A program made the position numbers and the translations under genes. Under the pieces are notes generated by a model that searched no databases, was not told the DNA's origin, and saw nothing but the letters and a program-made list of their open reading frames with translations. From positions 107,670,207 to 107,734,206 of the forward strand of contig NC_050098.1 of the NCBI RefSeq assembly GCF_902167145.1: a stretch of DNA of 64,000 nucleotides. Direction: 5' to 3'. This document shows positions 1 to 11,790 of this stretch, one piece after another. Each line of letters starts with the position of its first letter. Position 1 is the first letter of the stretch. Source of the stretch: Zea mays. Taxonomy: Eukaryota; Streptophyta; Magnoliopsida; Poales; Poaceae.

Positions 1-14
1 ACCTCGCGTCTGAG

Positions 15-2180
15 ATGAAGACGAGTGCCGTCTCCCCGCAACACGCCAATCCCAAGCCAACGGATGACGCTAACACGCTAGCGAAGGACTTGCTGGGCGT
101 CACCCTCGTACCTGAGACGGCGGTGCAGTCAGCCCCTGACGCGACTTCATCACCGCCCGTCGACCAAGAGGTACCAACTGGTTCCCATCTCACGCCTTTT
201 GGATTCAGCCTCGACCCACCAAGCGACTTCGCTTTGGTGGATGCTCTCATAGAGGCGAGTCCCAACCCTCTGGGGTATCGTATGCGGTCACCCTAGGACC
301 GTCTAACAGACGTCTCGACCTACGGGCCCTCCGGGTCCGAGGAAGATGACGGGCCCGACTTCTGTTGGGATTTCTCCAGACTTGGTAACCCCAGTGCCAT
401 GCGGGACTTTATGACCGCGTGCGACTACTGCCTTTCCGACTGTTCTGACGGTAGCCGCAGCCTCCGCGACGAGGATTGCGGCCCAAGTCGTGAATGTTTC
501 CACATCGATCTAGGGGGTCCCAACGAAGGCAACCATCTTGGTATGCCGGAGAACGGTGATCTCCCTAGGCCTATGCCTCGCGTTGACATCCTACGGGAGC
601 TAGCTGTGGTCCCCGTCCCGGTGGGGGGTCATGACCCACAGCTCGAGCAAATCCGCGAGATGCAGGCCAGGCTCGACGAGGGGGCAGGAACACTTGAGCC
701 AATCCGCCGGGACATCGGGCAGGAATGGGTGGGCCAACCTCCGGCCGGAGAAGTGCGTCACCTACCCCAGGGTATCCAGCACCGCATCGCCGACGATGTC
801 AGGGTAAGGCCGCCACCGACTTCCAGTGGAGTCGGTCAGAACCTGGCTGCAGCGGCAATGCTTCTCCGCGCGATGCCGGAGCCATCAACCACCGAGGGGC
901 GGCGAATTCAGGGAGAGCTCAAGAATCTCCTGGAGGACGTCGCGGTCCAACGGGCCGAAAGCTCCGCCTCCCGAAGGCAGGGGTACCCCTCGGAACATCG
1001 CGCCGCGACTTCCCGATTCATGCGGGAAGCCTCGGTCCACACCGGGCGCACGCGCAACACAGCGCCTGCGGCCCCGAGTCGCCTCGGCCACGAGCACCAT
1101 CACCGCAACCGTTGGGCCCACCTCGACGAGAGGGTGCGCCGAGGCTACCACCCCAGGCGTGGGGGACGCTACGACAGCGGGGAGGATCGGAGTCCCTCGC
1201 CCGAACCACCCGGTTCACAGGCTTTCAGCCGCGCCATACGACGGGCGTCGTTCCCGACCCAGATCCGAACCCCGACTACTATCACAAAGTACTCGGGGAG
1301 ACAAGACCGGAACTGTGGCTCGCGGACTACCGGCTGGCCTGCCAACTGGGTGGAACGGACGATGACAACCTCATCATCCGCAACCTCCCCTGTTCCTCTC
1401 CGATACCGCTCGCGCCTGGCTAGAACACCTGCCTCCGGGGCAGATCTCCAACTGGGATGACCTGGTCCAAGCCTTCGCCGGCAACTTCCAGGGCACATAC
1501 GTGCGCCCTAGAAACTCCTGGGATCTCTGAAGCTGCCGACAGCAGCCGGGAGAGTCTCTCCGGGACTACATCCGGCGATTCTCGAAGCAGTGCACCGATC
1601 TGCCCAACATCACCGATTCAGATGTCATCGGCGCGTTCCTCGCCGGCACCACCTGCCGCGACCTGGTGAGCAAGCTAGGTCGCAAGACCCCCACCAGGGC
1701 GAGCGAGCTGATGGACATCGCCACCAAGTTCGCCTCTGGCCAAGAGGCGGTTGAGGCCATCTTCCGGAAGGACAAGCAGCCCAGAGCCGTCCACCGGAAG
1801 ATGTCCCCGAGGCGTCAACTCAGCGCGGCGCCAAGAAGAAAGGCAAGAAGAAGTCGCAAGCGAAACGCGACGCCGCCGACGCGGACCTTGTCGCCGCCGT
1901 CGAGTACAAGAACCCTCGGAAACCCCCTGGAGGTGCAAACCTCTTCGACAAGATGCTCAAGGAGTCGTGCCCCTATCATCAGGGGCCCGTCAAGCACACC
2001 CTTGAGGAGTGCGCCATGCTTTGGCGCCACTTTCACAAGGCCGGACCACCCGCAGAGGGTGGCAGGGCTCGCGATGACGACAAGAAGGAATATCACCAGG
2101 CAGGAGAGTTCCCCGACGTCCGCGACTGCTTCATGATCTACGGTGGGCAAGTGGCGAATGCCTCGGCTCGGCACCGCAAG
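15..2180 (+). pseudogene. gag: Huck gag, broken
   Basis: Capsid-like structural protein of the element, which packages its RNA in cytoplasmic particles. An ATG at 15 opens the frame. A single TAG at 294-296 interrupts it, and the same frame resumes and runs to about 1255. Shifts in frame near 1220-1400 carry the reading into the gag core (residues like ARAWLEHLPPG and NWDDLVQAF, about 1400-1480), the conserved retrotransposon gag domain. A further stop lies at about 1528-1530. From 1953 the frame reads a Cys/His segment (CPYHQGPVKHTLEEC) typical of Tat-lineage gags, in place of a classical CCHC knuckle. The N-terminal third is rich in Pro, Arg and Asp and looks disordered. Gag runs straight into protease without a gap. 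The start choice is the first in-frame ATG; the true start could lie upstream of the window. Confidence 0.75.
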
Positions 2181-2900
2181 CAAGAGCGTCGGGAGGTCTG
2201 TTCGGTAAAGGTGGCGGCGCCAGTCTACCTAGACTGGTCCGACAAGCCCATCACCTTCGACCGAGACGACCACCTCGATCGCGTGCCGAGCCCGGGGAAA
2301 TACCCGCTCGTTGTCGACCCCGTCATCGGCGACGTCAGGCTCACCAAGGTCCTCATGGACGGAGGCAGCAGCCTCAACATCATCTACGCCGAGACCCTCG
2401 GGCTCCTGCGGGTCGATCTGTCCTCGGTCTGGGCAGGCGCTGCGCCTTTCCACGGGATAATCCCCGGGAAATGCGTCCAGCCCCTCGGACAACTCGATCT
2501 TCCCGTCTTCTTTGGGACGCCCTCCAACTTCCGAAGGGAGACCCTCACGTTCGAGGTGGTCGGGTTCCGAGGAACCTACCACGCAGTGCTGGGGAGACCA
2601 TGCTACGCCAAGTTCATGGCCGTCCCAACTACCCTACCTCAAGCTCAAGATGTCGGGCCCCAACGGGGTCATCACCGTCGGCCCCACGTACCGACACGCG
2701 TACGAATGCGACGTGGAGTGCGTGGAGTACACCGAGGCCCTCGCCGAATCCGAGGCCCTCATCGCCGACCTGGAGAGCCTCTCTAAGGAGGCGCCAGACG
2801 TGAAGCGCCACGCCGGCAACTTCGAGTCGGCAGAGACGGTTAAATCCGTCCCTCTCGACCCCAGCAGCGACGCCTCCAAGCAGATCCGGATCGGCTCCAA
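2180..2900 (+). pseudogene. Huck aspartic protease domain and linker
   Basis: Retroviral-type aspartic protease that cuts the gag-pol polyprotein. The frame from 1953 reads a segment ending in KVLMDGGSSLNIIY at about 2347-2388, where the D-G/S-G catalytic triplet is intact (DGG), followed by the LGRP motif near 2590. The frame shifts at about 2628-2640, probably by a small deletion, and the linker to reverse transcriptase is then read in another frame. That frame carries an in-frame TAG at 2914-2916 and joins directly with the RT frame that opens at 2923. The protease lies where the family expects it, between gag and RT. Confidence 0.75.
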
Positions 2901-2916
2901 GCTCGATCCCAAATAG

Positions 2917-4732
2917 GAAGCAGTGCTCGTCGACTTTCTCCATGCAAACGCCAACGTTTTCGCGTGGAGTCCCTCGGACATGCCCGGCATACCGAGGGAT
3001 GTCGTCGAGCACTCGCTGGATATCCGAGCTGGAGCCCGACCCGTGAAGCAGCCTCTGCGTCGATTCGACGAAGAAAAGCGCAGAGCCATAGGCGAGGAGA
3101 TCCACAAGCTAATGGCGGCAGGGTTCATCAAAGAGGTATTCCATCCCGAATGGCTTGCCAACCCTGTGCTTGTGAGAAAGAAAGGAGGGAAATGGCGGAT
3201 GTGTGTAGACTACACTGGTCTAAACAAAGCATGTCCGAAAGTTCCCTACCCTCTGCCTCGCATCGATCAAATCGTGGATTCAACTGCTGGGTGCGAAACC
3301 CTGTCTTTCCTCGATGCCTACTCAGGGTATCACCAGATCAGGATGAAAGAGTCCGACCAGCTCGCGACCTCTTTCATCACACCCTTCGACATGTACTGCT
3401 ATGTTACCATGTCGTTCGGCTTGAGGAATGCGGGTGCAACGTACCAACGGTGCATGAACCATGTGTTCGGCGAACACATTGGCCGAACGGTCGAGGCCTA
3501 CGTCGATGACATCGTAGTCAAGACGAGGAAAGCCTCCGACCTTGAAGTGACATTCCGATGTCTCAAGGCGAAAGGCGTGAAGCTCAATCCCGAAAGGTGT
3601 GTCTTCGGGGTTCCTCGAGGCATGCTCTTGGGGTTCATCGTCTCCGAGCGGGGCATCGAGGCCAACCCGGAGAAGATCGCAGCCATCACCAGCATGGGGC
3701 ACATCAAGGACTTGAAAGGTGTACAGAGAGTCATGGGATGCCTTGCGGCTCTGAGCCGCTTCATCTCGCGCCTCGGCGAAAGAGGCCTGCCTCTGTACCG
3801 CCTCTTAAGGAAGGCCGAGTGCTTCACTTGGACCCCTGAGGCCGAGGAAGCCCTCGGGAACCTGAAGGCGCCCCTCACGAACGCGCCCATCCTGGTGCCC
3901 CCTGCTGCCGGAGAAGCCCTCTTGATCTACGTCGCCGCGACCACTCAGGTGGTTAGCGCCGCGATTGTGGTTGAGAGACGAGAAGAGGGGCATGCATTGC
4001 CCGTCCAGAGGCCAGTCTACTTCATCAGTGAGGTACTATCCGAGACCAAGATCCGCTACCCACAAATTCAGAAGCTGTTGTACGCGGTGATCCTGACGCG
4101 GCGGAAGTTGCGGCACTACTTCGAGTCTCATCCGGTAACTGTGGTGTCATCCTTCCCCCTGGGGGAGATCATCCAGTGCCGCGAGGCCTCGGGTAGAATT
4201 GCAAAGTGGGCGGTGGAAATCATGGGCGAGACGATCTCGTTCGCCCCTCGGAAGGCCATCAAGTCCCAGGAGTTGGCGGACTTCGTGGCTGAATGGGTCG
4301 ACACCCAGCTCCCAACAGCTCTGATCCAACCGGAACTCTGGACCATGTTCTTCGACGGGTCGCTGATGAAGACAGGAGCAGGCGCAGGCCTGCTCTTCAT
4401 CTCACCCCTCGGGAAGCACCTACGCTACGTGCTACGCCTCCACTTCTCGGCGTCCAACAATGTGGCTGAGTACAAGGCTCTGGTCAACGGTTTGCGCATC
4501 GCCATCGAGCTAGGGGTCCGACGCCTCGACGCTCGTGATGACTCGCAGCTCGTCATCGACCAAGTCATGAAGAACTCCCACTTCCGCGACCCGAAGATGG
4601 AAGCATACTACGATGAGGTTCGGCGCCTAGAATACAAGTTCTATGGGCTCGAGCTCAACCACGTCGCCCGACACTACAACGAGACTGCGGACGAGCTGGC
4701 TAAAATAGCCTCGGGGCGAACAACGGTTCCCC
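2917..4732 (+). pseudogene. pol: Huck reverse transcriptase and RNase H
   Basis: Copies element RNA into DNA and degrades the RNA strand of the hybrid. One uninterrupted frame covers the whole RT: the entry segment near 3040-3220, FLDAYSGYHQI at about 3310, and the catalytic YVDD at 3499-3510. RNase H follows, with its first Asp in FFDGS near 4350, the Glu in AEYKAL near 4465 and the third Asp in DSQL near 4543, so all three visible acidic residues are kept. At about 4728-4732 a run of C appears to have lost one base, and the frame jumps to that of integrase. The domain length is normal for Gypsy elements. Codon use is GC-rich, unlike the AT-rich surroundings further right. Confidence 0.88.
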
Positions 4733-6173
4733 GGATGTCTTCTCCCGAGACCTACATCAACCCTCCATCAAGACCGACGACACGCCCGAGCCCGAGAAGG
4801 CCTCGGCCCAGCCCGAGGCACCCTCGGCTCAGCCCGAGGTACCCTCGACACGGTCCGAGGTACCCTCGGCCCCCGAGGGTGAGGCACTGCGCGTCGAGGA
4901 GGAGCGGAGCGGGGTCACGCCCAATCGAAACTGGCAGACCCCGTACCTGCAATTTCTGCACCGAGGAGAGCTACCCCTCGACCGAGCCGAAGCTCGGCAG
5001 TTGGCGCGGCGCACCAAGTCGTTCGTCTTGCTGGGAGACAGGAAGGAGCTCTACCACCGCAGCCCCTCGGGCATCCTCCAGCGATGCATTTCCATCGCCG
5101 AAGGTCAGGAGCTCCTACAAGAGATACACTCGGGGGCTTGTGGCCATCACGCAGCACCTCGCACCCTTGTTGGAAACGCTTTCCGACAAGGTTTCTGCTG
5201 GCCGACGGTGGTGGCCGACGCCACTAGAATTGTCCGCACCTACGAAGGGTGTCAGTTCTACGCAAGGCAGACCCACCTGCCTGCTCAGGCTCTGCAGACC
5301 ATACCCATCACCTAGTCGTTTGCTATGTGGGGTCTGGACCTAGTCGGCCCCTTGCAGAAGGCACCCGGGGGCTACACGCACCTGCTGGTCGCCATCGACA
5401 AATTCTCCAAGTGGATCGAGGTCCGACCCCTAAACAGCATCAGGTCCGAACAGGCGGTGGCGTTCTTCACCAACATCATCCATCGCTTTGGGGTCCCGAA
5501 CTCCATCATCACCGACAACGGCACCCAGTTCACCGGCAGAAAGTTCCTAGACTTCTGCGAGGATCACCACATTCGGGTGGACTGGGCCGCCGTGGCCCAC
5601 CCCATGACGAATGGGCAGGTGGAACGTGCCAACGGCATGATTCTGCAAGGACTCAAGCCTCGGATCTACAACGACCTCAACAAGTTTGGCAAGCGGTGGA
5701 TGAAGGAACTCCCCTCGGTGGTTTGGAGCCTGAGGACAACGCCGAGCCGAGCCACGGGCTTCACACCGTTCTTTCTAGTCTATGGGGCCGAGGCCATCTT
5801 GCCCACAGACTTAGAATACGGTTCCCCGAGGACGAGGGCCTACGCTGACCAAAGCAATCAAGCTAATCGAGAAGACTCACTGGACCAGCTGGAAGAGGCT
5901 CGGGACATGGCCTTACTACACTCGGCGTGGTACCAGCAGTCCCTGCGATGCTACCACGCCCGAGGGGTTCGGTCCCAAGACCTCCAGGTGGGCGACCTTG
6001 TGCTTCGGCTACGACAAGACGCCCGAGGGTGGCATAAGCTCACGCCTCCCTGGGAAGGGCCGTTCGTCATCGCCAAAGTTCTGAAGCCCGGAACGTACAA
6101 GCTGGCCAACAGTCAAGGCGAGGTCTACAGCAACGCTTGGAACATCCAACAGCTACGTCGCTTCTACCCTTAA
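4733..6173 (+). pseudogene. pol: Huck integrase with Pro/Glu-rich linker
   Basis: Inserts the cDNA copy into the genome. The frame starts with a linker (about 4770-4890) built of short repeats of the type AQPEAPS and AQPEVPS. It then reads the zinc-binding HHCC domain (about 5128-5260) and the DDE core: Asp in AIDKFSKW near 5395, Asp in TDNGTQF near 5512, Glu in VERANG near 5620. A TAG at 5313-5315 sits where related integrases have Trp, just before the core, so this is probably a G-to-A decay change. The C-terminal domain runs to the stop at 6171-6173. No chromodomain follows, as expected for the Tat lineage to which Huck belongs. Confidence 0.87.
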
Positions 6174-6401
6174 GATGCTTTCAAGTCATTCGTATGCCTC
6201 GTTCCCACACAAAGTTTAGTCATCAAGGAAGGTTCAGCCTTGCCTCGGCAAAGCCTGACCCTCCCTCGGGGGCTAAAAGGGGGGAACCCCCTCTACGCCA
6301 AAATTTTCCTCGGAAAAAGATCTTTTTCGCCAGAATGTCTTCTGTGCTTTTCGACTACTTCGAAAGTGGATCCTGAAAACGACGGAGTACACGTAAGCAG
6401 C

Positions 6402-7340
6402 CAAGGCTGACCGAGCCGAGGGACTCCTACGCCTCCGGGATACGGATACCTCACTCATCACCTTCTGCAATAAGTAACTCGCGCTCGGATAAGTGATTCC
6501 GCGGACCGAACAAGTCTTCACGCTCGAAAGCTCCTCTGCCGGAACGATCTTTCGGGCCTTCTCGACTGCGTCGGTGACAGAACCCTATGGACGAGTAAGA
6601 GTGCGCGTAAGCGGCAAGGCCGACCGAGCCGAGGGATTCCTACGCCTCCGGGATACGGATACCTCACTCATCACCTTCCATGAAAAGCAACTCTCGCTCG
6701 CACAAACAATTCTGTTACCGACAAATAAGTCCAGACACTCGAAACAAGAGGAAAAGAAACGCAGCTTTACAACACGACGATGGTATGTTTGGGCCTCGGC
6801 GGCCGCAGAAAACATACACACACTACAAGATAATCCGATCCTGCAGGCTCGGATCTTGACAATTGAAGGGAGCAGCAGCACCCTCGGCGTCAACTACACC
6901 TTCGGCGAGGTCCAACCTAGCCTCGGACGGCGACGCGGTCGGAGGATCTCCACTCTGAAGGACGACATCAGCACCACGCCCAGGCCATCGCCGTCGGGGT
7001 CTTCTCCAGGAATCCAGCTCGAGCAGACGGCTCAGTCGGCCACCCTGAGGCCTCAGCCGGCTGTCCCCCGAAGACATCAGCCCGGCCCGTGGCCTCGGCA
7101 ACTCAACTCCGGCGTCGGTCCCGCCAGTGGACGACCCGACCAGGCTCCGGTCGACCAAGTCTTCTTTTCGAAGCCAACTCTGCCTCTGTTCGAGCTGACA
7201 CCGCTACCCCCGGCTTCGGCTCATCGAAGAGCGGCTGAGGGGTTCCTTTAACTAAGCAAGAGAAGCCTCGAACAGCAAGGCCGACCGAGCCGAGGGATTC
7301 CTACGCCTCTGGGATACGGATACCTCACTCGTCACCTTCG
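6402..7340 (+). repeat. Three copies of a 65-bp repeat
   Basis: Nearly identical units lie at about 6402-6468, 6614-6678 and 7275-7340. Each runs from CAAGGC(T/C)GACCGAGCC to TCACCTT. Spacing is uneven (about 212 and 660 bp), so this is a dispersed rather than strictly tandem family inside the Huck 3' region. Confidence 0.8.
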
Positions 7341-9129
7341 CACGAGGCGACTCATGCTTGGTGAAGCGGTTCAGATAACCAACAGGCGAGTCTTAGTGCT
7401 CGAAAATGAGGGAAAAAACATGGCTCCGCGCCAAAAATACATACATGTTCAGGCCCCGACAGCCACAATGAACAAAAGACCGGCATTCAAGGTGCCATTA
7501 CAAATGGAACCCCGGTTCCACCTCCGCAGGTACGAACAACCCCACATGATTGGGGGGCCTGCGGAGGAACAGAAGACCGGCGAACGGCTCGCCGTCGCCC
7601 GCTCCAGCAGCGGTGACGACGACGACTTCTGCTCCGGGGGGCCGAACAGCAGCAGCGATGACCTCAGGGCGGATGCTGCTGCCATGAGGACGAGCAGAAG
7701 GCCGTAGAGTTGGAGGTCAGTTCGTGGGCGGCACCGGCTATCTCGTCGGCGGAGAAACCTCTTCCGGCTGCCGTGGCAGAAGGCGGCGCCGGGAGCGGCT
7801 CCGAAGCCACTTGGCTCAGAGAGCCAGGCACGCGGCAGCTGCCAACGCCACGAACAGCGAACGCCCTTCCCCCCGATCCCTGAGGGAAGGAGCGGGCCGC
7901 CACCCGCGCAGGGACCGACCCCAACTCGGCACGCTCTCCGCCCCAGCAAGGATGATAAACATCCTTGAAGCTGAGGGAGGGGCGGGGGCCGCAGCCCGGC
8001 TTGCTCCTCCCTATCCAGGGGCTGGTGGTCACCGTCTTGGGTGACCACCGGCGAGGGGATGCAGCCGGGCTGCCTGATGAAAATCCTTGAAGCCGAACGA
8101 TGGCTGAAAGGTACCAACTTCCACGAAGTTGCATTCCTCCAACGGCAAGTCGGGAGGATTGCGGGTGTTCCCCATCCGGGGGCTCGGAAGGTGGAAATAC
8201 ACGATGCAAAAGGGAGCGCGAAGACATGGTCGCCTTCCAAGGGGGTCACCCTCCTTTTAAAGGCGACTCTCCCTACTTGCGTCAACAGCCGTCGCGGGCT
8301 GAGTCTTCTCCAACACGCTCTAAGATCCTCCCCCTACGGCGCGGGGGCTGGGTCCCACGCGTCGTGCAAGCTGGCCCAGAGCAGAAGAAGCCAAACTGTC
8401 GCGCGCAGTGCATGCAACTGCCCAGCGGTTACGAGCATTCCTCCACTTTCGCCCACACCAGCGGGTGAAAGGGCGGGCAGCCATGCAGGCGGCATGCAAC
8501 CGCGCCAAGTGGGCGCACCCCTCCGACTTCCAACGCACCCAGCATGGAGGCCCAGGCCCACGCGTCATGCAACCGGCGCGCCGGTTGCTACGTGCGAGCA
8601 ACTGCACCGCCACTCGCACCACTACCACACCTCCTCGACTGCGGAACCGGTACCGCGACTCGAGGCAACCCTGCGTATGACACAGCAGTGCCAGCCAGGC
8701 GCGACAATCAATACGGACAAAAATGGGCTGGCAGTAATGGCGGTGGCAGGCGGGCAGGAGCAGCGGTCACGTCGTCAGCCAAGCTTACGTCCCATCCAGG
8801 GGCAGCGAGAGAACCCTCTCTCACGGCGTGAAGACGGCGCGCCCGTGTTCCGTTCCTCGAACGGCTCGCGCACGTGCAACGGCCGCCTCGCGAACCACTC
8901 GCCCCGTCGCATTAACTCCGCGGCGGGACAGGCGGCGCCTCAGGCAGGAGAAGCAAGCGACGCTTCGCCTTCGCCATAATGACCGCGTCAAAAAAGGTAT
9001 GCCATGTCATTCGATTTCGTATCCTTTTCCTTTTCCTCTTTCTCTCTCTTACAACAGAGACCGGGAAAGGGGGATACCCCGAAAAGGATCCTTCTCCATG
9101 AAGGAAACAGGCCCCGAGCCTCCCTACTG

Positions 9130-9330
9130 ATCAAAGGTTCAAAGGCTGGCCCCTCGGAGGGGTTCAACAGCTGCCTCAGAGCGCCTGGGTTCCGCGCCCA
9201 CTTCTGGTCAGAGGTTTGAAGGCCGGCCCCTCGAAGGGTTCAACGGCCGCCTCAGGCCACTCGGGCTTCGCGCCCACTACTGATCAGGGGTTCGTAGGCT
9301 GGCCCTCGAAGGGTTCACAGCCGCCTCAGA
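9130..9330 (+). repeat. Three tandem units of about 75-80 bp
   Basis: Units beginning near 9138, 9217 and 9292 share GGCTGGCCCCTCG, then AAGGGTTCAAC, then GCCGCCTCAG. They differ by several substitutions and small indels. They lie between the long 3' region and the LTR of Huck. Confidence 0.75.
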
Positions 9331-10556
9331 CACAGAGCGAGGGATGACCCTGGGTACGTTCGATACATAACCAAAGCTCGGGCTACGCTCCCGAGGTACC
9401 CTAGGACATTTCCGAGACCAGCGGGAACGATCTTGTAACGGAATCCCATCAGAGGGAGGCATCGAGCCCTCGGACCCCGTCGAAAGGGGACCGGGTCCAG
9501 CAGATCACCCGCAGGTACTTTTGGAGCGCGCCTCCGGGCCTCTAGCCGACCCCTAACAAATGAGGCACGGGCGTCCACTCGGATTACCCGCCAGCAGCTC
9601 ACCGGAGACACCATGTTCGGCGCCCTCCGAGGGCAACATGGCGCTTCCCCCCCCTCCTTGCGGAAAGGCGACGTAGGGGCGTATGTAAAAAAGTCAAGTA
9701 TGTCCTTGACCGTCCTCTCACCCTGTGCAGAGGCTCGGGGGCTGCTCTCGCAAACCCGGCTCCGGCCAAACCGTTGACAGCGTCAACATACCAGCCCGAG
9801 AACTTGGGACCCGACCGTGCACCCGGGCTATGGCCAGCTCGCATGAGGGAACAACCAGACCAGCCGAAGTGTTGTGAAATGTATTAAGACCTCGAAGGAG
9901 TCAAACCACTCCTCCGAGGCCTCGGGGCTACACCCGGCGGGTGCGCTCGCGCGCACCCACCGGAACAAAACGCAACCGAGAAAGGCTGGTCCCCTTGCAA
10001 AAAAGTGCAACAAAAGCCTCTAAGCGAGTATTAACACTCCCTTTGAGGCTCGGGGGCTACTGTCGGGGACCATAATTAGGGGTACCCTCAAGACTCCTAA
10101 ATCTCAGATGGTAACCCCCATCAGCACAAAGCTGCAAAGGCCTGATGGGTGCGACTAAGTCAAGGATCGGTCCATTCGAGGGACACGATCACGCCTCGCC
10201 CGAGCCCAGCCTCGGGCAAGGGCAGCCGACCCCGGAGGATCTACGTCTCGCCCGAAGACCCCCTCCAGCAACGGGCATACCCTCGGCTCGCCCGAGGCCC
10301 AGTCTTCACCGAGAAGCAACCTTGGCCAACTCGCCACGCCAACCGACCTAATCGCAGGGGCATTTAATGCAAAGGTGGTCTGACACCTTTATCCTGACAC
10401 ACGCCCCCCAGTCGACAGAGCCGAAGTGACCGTAGTCACTTCGCCGCTCCACTGACCGGTCTGACAAGAGGACAGCGCCGCCTGCGCCGCTCCGACTGCT
10501 GTGCCACTCGGCAGAGTGAGGCTGACAGCAGCCAAGTCCGGCCTCAGGCGCCATAG

Positions 10557-11090
10557 GAAACTCCGCTCCGCCCAACCCCAGGGCTCGGACTCGGGCTCAG
10601 CCCCAAAAGACGACGAACTCCGCTCCGCCCGACCCTAGGGCTCGGACTTGGGCTCAGCCCCGGAAGACGACGAACTCCGCTCCGCCCGACCCCAGGGCTC
10701 GGACTTGGGCTCAGCCCTGGAAGACGACGAACTCTGCTCCGCCCGACCCCAGGGCTCGGACTTGGGCTCAGCCCCGGAAGACGACGAACTCCGCTCCGCC
10801 CGACCCTAGGTCTCGGACTTGGGCTCAGCCCCGGAAGACGACGAACTCCGCTCCGCTCGACCCCAGGGCTCGGACTTGGGCTCAGCCCCGGAAGACGACG
10901 AACTCCGCCTCGCCCGACCCCTGGGCTCGGACTCGGGCTCAGCCCCGAAGGACGACGAACTCCGCTTCGCCCGACCCCAGGGCTCAGACTCAGCCCTGGC
11001 CTCAGCCGACGGTCTCCGCCTCGCCCGACCCAGGGGCTCGGACTCGACCTCGGCCTCGGAAGACAGACTCGACCTCGACCTTGGAGGAGC
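10557..11090 (+). repeat. Tandem array of about 60-bp units in Huck U3
   Basis: Eight to nine units share CGACGAACTCCGCT, CGACCC(C/T)AGGGCTCGG and GGGCTCAGCCC. Units are nearly identical at the left and drift toward the right end, where the phrase changes to CCTCGCCCGACC. Such arrays in U3 commonly act as promoter or enhancer repeats, which is inference here. Confidence 0.85.
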
Positions 11091-11491
11091 CTCCACCTCG
11101 CCCAACCTAGGGCTCAGACCGACCACGTCGACAGGAGGCGCCATCATTACCCTGCCCCAAGCTGACTCAGGCTACGGGGAACAAGACCGGCGTCCCATTT
11201 GGCTCGCTCCGCCAGACAAGTAATGATGGCGCCCCGCACGCTCTATGACGACGGCGGCTCTCAGCCCCCTTACGGAAGCAAGAGGACGTCAGCAAGGACT
11301 CGATAGCCCCGACAGCTGTCCTTCCACCAGGCTCCAGCGCTCCTCCGACGGCCATGACACCACACGAACCGGGTGCCAAAACCTCTCTAGCTGCCACGAT
11401 GGCATGTACTTAGGGCGCTAGCTCTCCTCCGCTAGACACGTTAGCACACTGCTACACCCCCCATTGTACACCTGGATCCTCTCCTTGCGCC

Positions 11492-11499
11492 TATAAAAG
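11492..11499 (+). promoter_or_regulatory. TATA box of the Huck LTR
   Basis: CTATAAAAGG lies about 300 bp before the LTR end, directly downstream of the repeat-bearing U3. Position and sequence fit an RNA polymerase II promoter at the U3/R boundary. Confidence 0.7.
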
Positions 11500-11790
11500 G
11501 AAGGACCAGGGCCCTCTTACAGAAGGTTGGCCGCGCGGGGAAGAACGGGATGGCGCTCGCGTGAGGCCGCTCGCTCCCTCCCGCGTGGACGCTTGTAACC
11601 CCCTACTGCAAGCGCACCCGACCTGGGCGCGGGACAAACACGAAGGCCACGGGATTCCACCTCTCACGCCCGTCTCCCTCCGGCTTCCTCCCCCTTCGCG
11701 CTCCGTCTCGCGCCGACCCATCTGGGCTGGTGCACGCGGCGACAATTTACTCGTCGGTCCAGGGACGCCCCGGGTTTCGAAACGCCGACA

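Larger units (their letters stand above)
6174..10060 (+). other. Huck 3' non-coding internal region
   Basis: Nearly 3.9 kb separates integrase from the 3' LTR. I see no + strand domain. A long open frame runs on the minus strand (7449-8285), but its composition only follows local GC bias and I recognise no family. The region contains two sets of internal repeats, listed separately. Tat-lineage elements such as Grande and RIRE2 are known to keep a long extra region here, sometimes with an antisense ORF. The polypurine-like tract before the LTR (about 10045-10060, containing CGGGGGCT) should prime plus-strand DNA synthesis. Confidence 0.6.
1..11790 (+). mobile_element. Huck-type Gypsy LTR retrotransposon, 5'-truncated by the window edge
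   Basis: The stretch holds gag, protease, reverse transcriptase, RNase H and integrase in Gypsy order, then a long non-coding 3' region and one complete 3' LTR. I recognise it as maize Huck from the LTR opening (TGTCGGGGACCATAA) and the repeated Asp/Glu-type 60-bp units inside the LTR. The 5' LTR and primer-binding site lie upstream of base 1. The coding region has several frameshifts and at least three in-frame stops, so this copy is dead. It lies inside a minus-strand zeon/cinful-like gag: the interrupted gag resumes at 11791, and the expected 5-bp target duplication on this side is CCATT (11791-11795). The family name is from memory of the LTR and was not searched. Confidence 0.88.
10061..11790 (+). 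repeat. Huck 3' LTR
   Basis: It begins TGTCG and ends CGACA, a perfect 5-bp terminal inverted repeat, giving 1,730 bp. A polypurine-like stretch precedes it. U3 holds a tandem array (10557-11090) and a TATA box lies at about 11492-11499. Sequence on the right (11791 on) is an unrelated minus-strand gag, which fixes the boundary. Confidence 0.9.

Noticed and set aside
7449..8285. 278-codon minus frame as a confirmed gene
   Set aside because: GC-rich DNA yields long chance frames on both strands here, and several overlap; reported only as an observation.
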